From JBLHKE01 sp047619485 (lineage in GTDB: Bacteria > Verrucomicrobiota > Verrucomicrobiia > Verrucomicrobiales > DEV007): a stretch of 30,592 bases of DNA. Both the position numbers and the translations under genes were made by a program. Below the pieces are notes generated by a model. It was given only the letters and a program-made list of their open reading frames with translations, did not search any database and was not told the origin of the DNA. The stretch spans positions 1-30,592 of the forward strand of contig JBLHKE010000010.1 in assembly GCA_047619485.1 (NCBI GenBank), in the 5' to 3' direction. Of this stretch, positions 25,101 to 30,592 are shown one piece after another (within the stretch, counting starts at the first letter, position 1; every line of letters begins with the position of its first letter).

Positions 25101-25682
25101 CGGTGCAGCTCCCGGCGTGCCACCCGGTAAGGCGCTCGCTCGCCAGTTGCGCCACTCCCCACGTGCGAGGTTGTTGTTGATCCGGACGAGGGAGTGTCCG
25201 GTGCCATCGGGGGCTACCGGCCACTTCCCTTCGTCATCGTAGGACAGCTGCGCCATGACGATGCCGTTCTTATCGTTCAGGGTGAGCGTTTCACCAGCGT
25301 TGCTCAATGAGCCGACGTAGGGGCCGAAAACTCGCGTGCTCGCCGGGACGGTGTAGGCCGCTCGCAACGTCGCCTCGTCGGTGTTGGTGACCACGATGTG
25401 CTCGAAGGCCTTCAGGATGTGCGCATCGCTATCGCCCGGATCAAAGTCGGGGAAGGTGAAATCAACGCCGTCTGAAAAATACCACGTGCCCATATCGAAC
25501 GGGGTCGAGGTGTTGTTGTAAAACTCGATGTACTCGGGCTCCAACGGCAATGGATTGTAGTGCACCTCGGTGAAGATCACTTGCTCTGCGTTGGACGAGG
25601 CAAGGGCGAGAAAGAGGGCGGCGAGGCACGCGGCAGCGCGTGCGAACACGCCCGGATAGGGAACGATCGTCTGGGAATTCAT
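19176..25682 (-). CDS. Giant secreted lamin-tail / CotH-kinase / PKD multidomain protein
   Basis: The protein has 2168 residues. A signal peptide (1-32, ending ASSNA) is followed by lamin-tail domain 1 (33-170, FTEVHYNPLPLEPEYIEFYN), a galactose-binding-like module (212-371, HIDDGVVFYLNGNE), a divergent lamin-tail (381-470), lamin-tail 3 (503-635, VINEIMYDTPS, then GEFIEVYNRG), a beta module (655-800) and an Ig-like segment (815-905). A CotH-kinase-like domain comes next (about 920-1310, GKWKLPGDRLFRGR and LLHWDGDRVFE at 1204-1214, with the acidic D-x-D). Then come a PKD domain (1404-1492), a second copy of the galactose-binding-like module (1555-1722) inside a concanavalin-like domain (about 1510-1877), lamin-tail 4 (1883-2032) and a C-terminal module ending TFYRLRVS. 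CotH proteins are atypical protein kinases; lamin-tail domains here probably mediate surface or matrix contacts. The gene follows a GT-C transferase by 112 nt on the same strand. Confidence 0.88.
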   Translation of the reverse strand: MNSQTIVPYPGVFARAAACLAALFLALASSNAEQVIFTEVHYNPLPLEPEYIEFYNNTSTPFDMGTWYFSDGVDFTFPDFDPGDSDAHILKAFEHIVVTNTDEATLRAAYTVPASTRVFGPYVGSLSNAGETLTLNDKNGIVMAQLSYDDEGKWPVAPDGTGHSLVRINNNLARGEWRNWRASALPGGTPGAAPPGPDDLATSTEQVAETTSIWRYDQNEANNDLGTAWRELGYNDDNWAEGPGIFGLDSGDVFGTPWTRGGRITYYLRREFQWDGAFVSAAATIAAHIDDGVVFYLNGNEITRFNMPGGVIGFETAASVRGEWDTLVDIVTDADITNFLQVGTNVLAVEVHNEGAGSSDIAFGANISITAAEPPAGAPPALLISEIHIDADGKIDWIELHAPANAIDATGLTLASISSGTDATPLAGNIPAGGYQSFEVDFLPAENGNIDIFLAAGDTIIDARKVDRDLGQESFQALPQGGEFYGGQGHTRDAANNANLPNTDIVINEIMYDTPSDQRNGEFIEVYNRGASSVDLSDWRFTAGIGFDFPPGTSIAPNGYLVIAADAACISSAHGGITVLGDWSGTLRDGGELIQLRDNSDNLVDEVDYKPAGDWPNMADGDGASMELRHPDMDNYIATAWADSDESQKSTMQTFSYTADFEQAKWNSVSGGQELHTHLVGDAHVILENISLEHNNAGQNLVTNAAIMSPDNLSSKGWVCQGTHFASFFDAGKLNLISDGHGDNKANRAEVDMGALTIGQSYTLTFDARWVSGKSRIIFQTLDHAFGTTFLLPIPDQLGTPGAANSSLLASSAPTVTGVTHSPAVPKQNAAVTVSTRVTSSAALTSVEVVHRLDNNSGNGAWIRSPMTEDGTGLYSASISNHGNNGDIVQFYIDAKSGNSSTFQPRFGAERPAMWIVDSRDMPDVFLRERFIVSDFDRAALNTGTGHSPTFAYNFPRMSNHFFNATFISNESEIYYNAEIRKSGSPFTRSTNANIDHGKWKLPGDRLFRGRRRSVIDASGTNEGSGTPRFYDDRIARYFLYQLGHPTNEMEFVHSVINNLAFKIRENQEPISNDMLDRNFPGGSDGTLLRIDDEWRFTNDDGNQRSSRNADWSYKDSDNPVRYHSEWIMRSRESDYDYGTFIEWVRTLDENTFDEETINRIADADMLCINAAVRGYDADWDTITVNRGKNAYFFRPKEGKGWMLLHWDGDRVFENTGQAIIGGRTGVGTYFNKPYIKRRLNYYLTTLLDEHTKGSARTEAWMQAQEDAVQGTAVADGGSGVQGSAVVSTTMNHYRNWFNSRETVARDFVTNSVNNTAFAISTSNAATNAHSIALAGTASPDIFAVRVLGQPAATFHWVNTTDWTLSGVQLQSGLNALDVEGIDHDGNVVDMATFSITKNNNAPAVVNISADPRSRNVSLGETLALDAGGSYDPEGGALTFGWSVTPATGVNLVPGGATVSATFTQPGLYTFTATATDDQPQAATRDITIAVYGPESFSTFGDATLEGFWDFSGVTKHANASNTPHYSLQDNPGRLTINIPLPSQLEANSPVQYIDYGASWAYDDSGDDLTGIFAAPGFDDSLWRSEPGFLGFGSITPGPLPSPGFQSNFLTRGNVTYYFRTEFDFSGETIGSQIIIDHVVDDGVVYYLNGQELGRVRLAAGAITYLTGAETQSPEDEEELAAINTSASGSLVNGTNVLAAEVHNQSAGSSDLIFGARVHITEGTGAPSPDDASPAWVRRSLPSSTDWIMQTEVKLEKDQFGEFLAGLLVEASENGSPVRYGIGFDGGEEVVATRGGTAGVPATLASAPAIASHLATIRLQRSGDQLLFAWDDGGGFTQIHQATLPANTTFTTGGVFVATPDDEQTVEASFDYLMLVDSTPVSTIPLVVSEIMYNPTGPSSHEFIELYNAGETPIDLAGFKTVGTEPFDQTTFPAFTLPPGAYGLLVANQANFLAEYGAALAPKIIAQWPAGNLKNSGELMTFTDATGALITSFAYSDTAPWPTSPDGNGPSLVIIDENGDLDPNIGTNWRASLDSGGSPGRADISGESFDDWMTANGFVDPDAEYAGTGLSNLLAYALGRDLGTMVAPTLSDNGGFAQFSHRRRIGDESLIYGVEISTALDSWSPAGDLIADGSPTDNGDGTETVNLLSNLPTSGRIDTFYRLRVSTP

Positions 25683-25701
25683 TTGGGGGTGTGGGGGTGA
25701 A

Positions 25702-25766
25702 GGCAGCTCGAAATACGAGTAGCCACTGGCTTAATATGCCCTGTCAAAGGCCGCTGGTAAAGGGCA
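25702..25766. promoter_or_regulatory. Structured 5' region of the giant gene
   Basis: Between the GT-C stop and the giant gene's ATG there are two hairpins: GGC-2-CTCG, AAATA, CGAG-2-GCC (25702-25724) and TGCCCT/AGGGCA with an 18-nt loop (25737-25766). A perfect -35 (TTGACA on the minus strand, 25742-25747) overlaps the second, but no good -10 lies at 16-18 nt. The 20 nt before the ATG are C/A-rich on the minus strand and hold no Shine-Dalgarno. The region may be a leader or an internal transcript-processing site; it also holds AGCCACTGGCT (25721-25731), shared with the element at 6411. Confidence 0.35.
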
Positions 25767-25794
25767 AAGCAGACCGAAAAAGCGGTTACTAGGA

Positions 25795-27759
25795 CTAGTC
25801 TTCTGCCTCTGGAGTAGATTGGTAGCTGCCCGGGATGTATTTCTTTACCGTGCGGTTGGTCGCCGGATCGACCCCGAAGTATTGCTTCACCACCTCGAAC
25901 AATGCCGGATCTTCGACACGTTTGAGAAACGCTGAGCGCTGACGTTTCTTGCGCTGCTCGCTGGTCGTCAGATTGCGGAAAAGTTGCCACTCTGATCCGT
26001 GGTTCAAGTAGAGCGGGCGGCCGGTCTCATCGGCGATCTCGAGCCAGCGCAACAGCTCCTCCTCGCTGCTGGCCTTGTGCGCTGCACCGTCGTAGACCAT
26101 CGGGTGCCGACTGATGTTGATGGTGAGCGACTCGTCGTAGCGCGGGTCGCGTGGGTCGAGGATCTCGCGCGTGAGGTAGACCGATTCGCGATTGTGTTCC
26201 AGCGGTCGCCCGAGTTGGAACTGGCGCTGTGAGAACGTGGTCGCGAAGATCAAGCCTGCCACCCCGACCCCAATCGCGACAGCGAGCGGCATCGGATGGC
26301 GTCTGCCGATCCAACCCGCGCCGATGGCAATCAGCGCCCAGAATAGTGGCAGACCGACGATGGTGTACCAATAGAAGATGTGCGCGTGGGCCAACCACGC
26401 GTGCAGGTAGAAGAACGGCGCGGGCAGCAGGCACACCGCGAGCAGCGCGTAGCCCCGCGGACCAGCCCGTGCTAGGCGCACTGCCCCGGCGATGGCGCAA
26501 CCGAATACCACAAGCGTCAACAAGCCGGTGGGGATGCTCGCGTGCTCCTCGATCATCGCCTTGTAGGAGGGCGCGTATTCCTCTCCGAAATCCTGATAGC
26601 GGATGCCGGTGGCAAAACTGGTGACATTGTCTTTGAGCTGCACACGATCGAACTTGCCGCTATCCCCTTTCGTCGACTCGACGTAGTTTTTGAACTGTGG
26701 TAGGAATGCGCCCATCATCTGGATACCGAGAACCATCGCGACGGCGCAGGTGATCAGCCAGCGGCGGATGAGCACGCCGCTGCCGGGGCTGAGCGCGATG
26801 AACGCGAGCGCGGCGAGGTTGAAGATGACGAGGAAATGCGCACCATTCAGCACCGCGTAGACGGTGAGGAACTCCGCAGCACCGAGCAAGATCCACCACT
26901 TCCAGCGACCGTTGCGCAGCGCCATCGAGAGCAGGTAAACGCACAGCGGAACTAACAGGAACAGAAGACTATAGCCGCGCGCCTCCGAGCAGTAGCGCAG
27001 GAACCACGGGTGCACGGACAGCAGCAGCGGCGCGATCGCCGCGGCACGATGGAACCCCAACGAAGCGAGTGCCGCCGCGAGCATCGCCAGACCGCCGAGC
27101 CCGCCGAGTAGCGCTGGCAGTCGTAACGCCCACTCGTTGACGAAGGGTTGCGCCGGATCTTTCTCAGGTGGGAAGACGCTGTGGCTGATGCGCGCGAGGA
27201 TGCCGAACAGCGTGTGGTTGGGCGTGCGGTTGTTCCAGACCGCCTCCTCCCAGGTGACCTCCCTATAATTGACTTCGCCGGAGGTCTTGGAGCGCAGAAA
27301 TTGCCCGACGATGAAATTGCGCACCGTCTTGTCCTCGTCGTGCCACAGGCCGTTGCCCATGCGCGGCAGCGTGCCAGTGAGGGTGACGATGATGGCGAGC
27401 AGCACCGATCCGCTGATCCACCAGCGGGCGCCTCGCGGTGGCGCGGACGGCTCCCTCTCGATCCCAAAAACGAAGCCGACGCGTTTCGGGTCGCTCAGCG
27501 GTCGGGTCAACCACCGCGACAGGGCGATCGCCAACAGGCACAGCAAGCTGTTCGCCAACGCACCGAACCACATGCCGCTGACGCGGAAATGAGAAGTGTC
27601 AAGCACGCCGCCCCCACGCTCGCCCGCAGCGATCCCGGAAGTCCACGGCTTCGGCCCGAGCGCAATATATGCGAGGCACGCACCCAGCACGACCAGCGCG
27701 ACCATCACGAGGATGCGGCGCGGGCGGGGCCATCGGGAGAAGGAGTGGAGGATCGGCAA
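25795..27759 (-). CDS. GT-C (PMT/ArnT-like) membrane glycosyltransferase, second copy
   Basis: The protein has 654 residues with a probable TTG start at 27759; no ATG gives a better full-length start, so the exact N-terminus is uncertain. Multiple TM helices begin at about 15-35 and 62-82. The loop motif is WHDED (139-143), followed by LRLPALLGG (212-220), HP (250-251) and EARGYSL (259-265), the same landmarks in the same order as in the gene at 13482-15278; C-terminal YWYTIVGLPLFWALIAIG matches LHTWYIIYALPVFIVLFAIG there. The two are clear paralogues. The expected role is transfer of a sugar from a polyprenyl-phosphate donor outside the cytoplasmic membrane. It is upstream of the giant lamin-tail/CotH gene by 112 nt, which suggests, without proof, that this protein may be its acceptor. 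Confidence 0.8.
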   Translation of the reverse strand: MPILHSFSRWPRPRRILVMVALVVLGACLAYIALGPKPWTSGIAAGERGGGVLDTSHFRVSGMWFGALANSLLCLLAIALSRWLTRPLSDPKRVGFVFGIEREPSAPPRGARWWISGSVLLAIIVTLTGTLPRMGNGLWHDEDKTVRNFIVGQFLRSKTSGEVNYREVTWEEAVWNNRTPNHTLFGILARISHSVFPPEKDPAQPFVNEWALRLPALLGGLGGLAMLAAALASLGFHRAAAIAPLLLSVHPWFLRYCSEARGYSLLFLLVPLCVYLLSMALRNGRWKWWILLGAAEFLTVYAVLNGAHFLVIFNLAALAFIALSPGSGVLIRRWLITCAVAMVLGIQMMGAFLPQFKNYVESTKGDSGKFDRVQLKDNVTSFATGIRYQDFGEEYAPSYKAMIEEHASIPTGLLTLVVFGCAIAGAVRLARAGPRGYALLAVCLLPAPFFYLHAWLAHAHIFYWYTIVGLPLFWALIAIGAGWIGRRHPMPLAVAIGVGVAGLIFATTFSQRQFQLGRPLEHNRESVYLTREILDPRDPRYDESLTINISRHPMVYDGAAHKASSEEELLRWLEIADETGRPLYLNHGSEWQLFRNLTTSEQRKKRQRSAFLKRVEDPALFEVVKQYFGVDPATNRTVKKYIPGSYQSTPEAED

Positions 27760-28121
27760 AGCTAGGCATCCGTAAAGTCTAGCTAGTGGGCGCGCAAGAC
27801 GAATCCCAGACGGCCGGGGATGCTAGCCCAAGTTTGCGTCAGCCCAATCAACCGAAGGGGCAGCAGGGAGGACGCGGTAATAGAGCATGAGTGTTGGAGT
27901 GACGTCTCTAGGCTGCGTCAGAAACGACAGTCCCGTTTGCGCATGATGGCCAGTGCTCTCGACGACACGCCAGACGCCCTCCCTGCTCCATTCCACCACT
28001 GGCCATCAGACGACGGGATCATGCTTTCGAAGGCAGCCTCTAAAGGCTACGATACCCACCGTTTGCAGCGTGCAATTTCTGATGAGGTTGAAAATATTCC
28101 ATGCCGCCCACGCGCGACACC
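27760..28121. repeat. Gene-free structured element with a long imperfect inverted repeat
   Basis: This 362-nt stretch has no convincing gene. The dominant structure is an inverted repeat from 27910 to 28039: AGGCTGC (27910-27916) with GCAGCCT (28033-28039), TCCCGT (27931-27936) with ACGGGA (28013-28018), and TGATGGCCAGTG (27944-27955) with CACTGGCCATCA (27997-28008), with matching 14-nt spacings in the outer part. A second pairing joins AGCAGGGAGGACG (27862-27874) with CGCCCTCCCTGCT (27975-27987), 12 of 13, and is mutually exclusive with parts of the first. It lies downstream of the Hsp33-like gene and upstream of GT-C 2, both minus strand. An open frame of 101 codons (27820-28125, plus) spans it but has no recognisable protein character. 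Confidence 0.5.
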
Positions 28122-28898
28122 CTAGATCATGTCCGGCGTGACCGTGTAGTGCGCGCCGCACCTCGGGCAGTCGATAGTGATCTCGCTCGCCCCCTGGAAT
28201 AGCTCGTCCGGGCGCTCGCGCCAGCTGCCTAATATCGGCAGGATCCGATCCAGCGAACAGCCGCAGTGGTAGCGGAATTTTCTCGTCTCAAGCACCTTGG
28301 TCGTCTCGTTCTGGCGGATCGCCTTCACCGCCTCCACATCCAGCCCCGCCAACCACTCACGGTCAGCGTCGGGCTGGGCGGCGAGCAGCGCGTAGCTCTC
28401 GTCACCGAGGTCGAAGCAGCGGCATGGGCGTTGCTCGGAGGCGGTGTAGAACGCCTCCATCCACTCGCGTGGCGAGCTGCCATCAATCTGCACGGTGGAG
28501 GTGCGCGGCTCCTGCTCAGGCACCAGCGTCTGCGAGTAGAGCAGGTCGTGCGACGTCTCGCGGATATCCTCGGTGAACAGTCTCCCAACGATGTGCTCGC
28601 CGGTCGAAGAGGCGCTGGCGAACAGGTTGGCGCGTGGCGCGCGCAGGTTGGCGGTCCAGGCGATGCTCTCCGCCCACGGCCGTGCCGTAGCGTGCAGGGT
28701 GAGGAAGGCGAGCAGCTCCTTGAGCTTCAGGTCGAGCTCCGCTGGGTAGCGGATCTGGTGCTGCATCAGGTGCAGGTAGTAGTCGATATAGACAGGCGTG
28801 AAGTTCGCCTCGACGAGCAATACGTTACGCTCGCGGACGAAGATCGACTCCACGGTGATCGGCTCTTCCCCGGCGGGGGGGTCATTTTTTTCCTCCAT
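28122..28898 (-). CDS. Hsp33-like redox-regulated chaperone
   Basis: The protein has 258 residues. The C-terminal zinc/redox switch of Hsp33 is intact: Cys212-x-Cys214 (YHCGCSLDRIL) and Cys244-x2-Cys247 (IDCPRCGAHY) with 29 residues between them, followed by a short tail as in HslO. The N-terminal part (about 35-200) is divergent but has the expected helix/strand mix (ELLAFLTLHATARPW, then STGEHIVGRLFTEDI). It is shorter than the roughly 290 residues typical of the family. An additional CRC (159-161) lies outside the canonical switch. Hsp33 is a cytoplasmic holdase activated by oxidation and unfolding. It begins 9 nt after the stop of the HEAT-repeat gene, so the two are probably one transcript. 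Confidence 0.75.
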   Translation of the reverse strand: MEEKNDPPAGEEPITVESIFVRERNVLLVEANFTPVYIDYYLHLMQHQIRYPAELDLKLKELLAFLTLHATARPWAESIAWTANLRAPRANLFASASSTGEHIVGRLFTEDIRETSHDLLYSQTLVPEQEPRTSTVQIDGSSPREWMEAFYTASEQRPCRCFDLGDESYALLAAQPDADREWLAGLDVEAVKAIRQNETTKVLETRKFRYHCGCSLDRILPILGSWRERPDELFQGASEITIDCPRCGAHYTVTPDMI

Positions 28899-28907
28899 CT
28901 GCCAAGA

Positions 28908-30592
28908 CTAGTTTATCTCGAGCGTGACGCTCCTGAGGATCATGAGCTCGCCCTTGATCTTCGTCGGCGAGACCATCAGCGTGTAACCACCGGGCTCGGC
29001 GATGCTGATTTGGCCGACCTCGACAGTCGTGAACTTGCTATCGCTACCGGTCGTCTCGACCTCGCCCACCAGCGTCTCACCAGCGACTTCGATCTCGTAG
29101 CGATCCTTGTCTTTCTCCTTCGACGACTGCACCACCGATACCTTGTAGGTGCCGGCTTTTTCAAAACGGAGCGGCCAGTAAATGCGGTCTTCCGGGTGGG
29201 TCCACTCGGTAACACCGAGGATCTTCGGGTCCTCGTTGAACTTGAGAACGTAGGCGTCAAGTAGGCCCGCCTTGGCGCTGAGGGTGACCTTGTCCACAAC
29301 CTTGGCGAGGTTTGGCAAGCCAGCGTTGATGCGCACCTTCGCCGTAGCAGCAAATTTCCCCACCTTGGGATCCTCGGCGAGGATCCTGTCAGCGAGCTCG
29401 AGCGCGGCCGGGTCGATGATGTTGCCCAGCGCGTAGAACACCATCTTCTTGTTGCGCGAATTTTCGATCTGCGGGAAGACCTTCTCCAGCTGCGACAGCT
29501 TCTCCTCGGCAGACATCGGGGAGGGACGGGCGACGTTCTGCGCGTAGGAGGAGATGGCGACCATCTGCACACCCGAGTCGCCTTTGTTGGAGGCGGCCTT
29601 GAATAGCAGTTCGGTCGGCTGGCTGTCGGGCCAGCGGGCGAGCCCGCGCAGCGTGGCGATCTTCACATCTCTGTCGTCGCCTTCGACCGCCTCCTTGACG
29701 AGCTTGAAGGCAGCGTCACCACCGAGCGGTGCAAGCATCTCCAGCATGGCGCCACGCGCTTTGCCATCGAGCTTCTCGGCGGCCGCGCGGATGTCCTTGG
29801 TGCGGGCGTCTTTGTCAGAAATACCCCGCGCGATCTGCACAATGAACTCCCCGTAGGGCTTGCCGTTCCCCTTGCCGTCCTTGACCGAGTCGACGGCGAG
29901 CTGGACCAGCTGCGCCAGCTGCTCGCGACCACCGAGCTGCGCGACCGAACTGAGGGCGGCGCGCTGCACGTCGGCGTCTTTGTAGTTGGCGAACTTCATC
30001 AAGGCCGGCACTCCCGCGCGGTATTCACGCTGCGCGATGGTATAGATCACGCCCTGCAACTGGCGGGACGATTTCACCTTGGCCAACCCATCGGCGATGG
30101 CGCCGTCGACGCCGTCGCCCTCGAGCTCGCCGAGGATGCGGATGCAGCTGTTGACGGTGTCGTCCCGATCCGAGTGCTCAATCATGTAATTGATGACGGT
30201 CTCGACGGTGGCGCGATTGCCCTGCGGCGTCTCCTCCTTGTCGATCTGCTCATGGAGCTTGACGATCAACTCCTCGCGCGCCTTGCGCTCGCCACGGCCA
30301 CCGAACTTCATCACCGCGACGATGACAACAAACGCAATCAGACACGGGATCGTGATCAGCGCCCACTTGGGGAAGCCAGGTTTCGGCGCGATCAACATCG
30401 GCGGTGGCGCACCCACCCCGCCGATCGGCTGGCTGGCGGCCGCACCGTAGCCCACAGGTGCGTGGGCCGGCGTCGGCGCTACGAAGGCCGGAGCGGCCTG
30501 CTGCTGCACGGTCACAGCGGCGGCGGCAGCAACCGCTGCGGCAGCGGCCTCCTGAGCTGGACTGCTCTTCTCGACATTGAATTGCTCGTAGG
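28908..30592 (-). CDS. TM-anchored HEAT-repeat protein with C-terminal beta-sandwich, 5' part missing
   Basis: The frame is open from the stop at 28908 to the right edge, so the start lies outside; about 560 residues are visible. A GTG at 30515 is not taken as the start because the in-frame sequence continues upstream (YEQFNVEKSSPAQEAAAAA). In order: an Ala/Gln/Pro-rich linker, a TM helix (KWALITIPCLIAFVVIVAVM), a long helical region with HEAT/PBS-like repeats (GVPALMKFANYKDADVQRAALSSV, then VKIATLRGLARWPDSQPTELL, then MVFYALGNIIDPAALELADRI) and a C-terminal beta-sandwich (WPLRFEKAGTYKVSVVQSS, then GGYTLMVSPTKIKGELMILR) of the DUF5077/fucosidase-associated type. The architecture suggests a cytoplasmic N-terminus and a periplasmic scaffold. 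The function is unknown. Confidence 0.7.
   Translation of the reverse strand, partial: YEQFNVEKSSPAQEAAAAAVAAAAAVTVQQQAAPAFVAPTPAHAPVGYGAAASQPIGGVGAPPPMLIAPKPGFPKWALITIPCLIAFVVIVAVMKFGGRGERKAREELIVKLHEQIDKEETPQGNRATVETVINYMIEHSDRDDTVNSCIRILGELEGDGVDGAIADGLAKVKSSRQLQGVIYTIAQREYRAGVPALMKFANYKDADVQRAALSSVAQLGGREQLAQLVQLAVDSVKDGKGNGKPYGEFIVQIARGISDKDARTKDIRAAAEKLDGKARGAMLEMLAPLGGDAAFKLVKEAVEGDDRDVKIATLRGLARWPDSQPTELLFKAASNKGDSGVQMVAISSYAQNVARPSPMSAEEKLSQLEKVFPQIENSRNKKMVFYALGNIIDPAALELADRILAEDPKVGKFAATAKVRINAGLPNLAKVVDKVTLSAKAGLLDAYVLKFNEDPKILGVTEWTHPEDRIYWPLRFEKAGTYKVSVVQSSKEKDKDRYEIEVAGETLVGEVETTGSDSKFTTVEVGQISIAEPGGYTLMVSPTKIKGELMILRSVTLEIN

Noticed and set aside
25679..25990. 103-codon frame between the GT-C gene and the giant gene
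   Set aside because: It overlaps the C-terminus of the GT-C gene in another frame and has no protein-like features; the region is better read as a structured leader.
27820..28125. Open frame of 101 codons on the plus strand across the structured element
   Set aside because: No family resemblance, no start context, and the sequence is explained by inverted repeats. It would be worth revisiting if homologous peptides were found in other genomes.
28266..29264. Plus-strand frame of 332 codons opposite the Hsp33-like and HEAT genes
   Set aside because: It spans two real minus-strand genes, one with an intact zinc switch, and has no recognisable motif.
30515..30515. GTG at 30515 as the start of the HEAT-repeat protein
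   Set aside because: The frame stays open to the window edge with plausible protein sequence, so the gene is more likely truncated by the window than started here.
1..30592. CRISPR arrays, tRNA or rRNA genes, IS elements, phage or toxin-antitoxin genes, riboswitches
   Set aside because: I found no regularly spaced direct repeats, cloverleaf-like CCA-ended stretches, transposase or integrase motifs, or known aptamer cores. A tool-based search (tRNAscan-SE, Infernal, CRISPRCasFinder) would be needed to exclude them fully.

Overview
The window is about 30.6 kb of GC-rich (roughly 60 %) bacterial chromosome. Its gene content points to the Verrucomicrobiota, probably class Verrucomicrobiae: a secreted ThuA-like protein, a DUF5077/DUF3472-type secreted protein, a giant lamin-tail/CotH surface protein ending in the module common on verrucomicrobial exported proteins, a membrane-anchored HEAT protein, and many starts without a clear Shine-Dalgarno. 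This placement is inferred from family recognition only. I saw no rRNA, tRNA, CRISPR array, integrase or transposase.

Layout. 0-5 kb: a truncated secreted alpha/beta-hydrolase, a small membrane protein and a ThuA-domain protein (all minus), divergent from a secreted DUF5077/DUF3472-like protein, then a YdcH/DUF465 coiled-coil protein and a lipoprotein with a clear terminator. 5-12.5 kb: an M24 metallopeptidase and an MDR quinone-oxidoreductase (plus), a fused NuoE-NuoF diaphorase and a secreted protein (minus), and an unusual metallophosphoesterase-TM-LamG fusion (plus) that ends at a bidirectional terminator. 12.5-17.3 kb: a sugar/envelope block. A minus-strand run (RmlC-like cupin, small degenerate HNH-like protein, GT-C glycosyltransferase, then a TlpA-like thioredoxin) starts back-to-back with rmlA on the plus strand. 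17.3-19 kb: a HAD phosphatase, a small membrane protein and a lipoprotein. 19.2-27.8 kb: a 2168-residue secreted multidomain protein preceded by a second GT-C glycosyltransferase, a paralogue of the first. 27.8-28.1 kb: a gene-free, highly structured element. 28.1-30.6 kb: an Hsp33-like redox chaperone behind a TM/HEAT-repeat protein whose start lies beyond the window.

How the parts fit. The window is dominated by envelope and export functions: nucleotide-sugar activation (RmlA), a sugar epimerase-like cupin, two lipid-linked-sugar-type transferases, a giant exported protein that could be an acceptor or a matrix component, exported redox folding (TlpA-like) and several lipoproteins. Several minus- and plus-strand genes have -35/-10-like boxes ending only 7-10 nt before the ATG, suggesting leaderless or nearly leaderless transcripts. 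Intergenic regions carry short palindromic, apparently related repeat elements. No classical defence or mobile system is evident. The most unusual items are the phosphoesterase-LamG transmembrane fusion, the HNH-like protein that has lost its catalytic His inside the sugar operon, the giant CotH/lamin-tail protein with an inserted domain, and the structured element near 28 kb.
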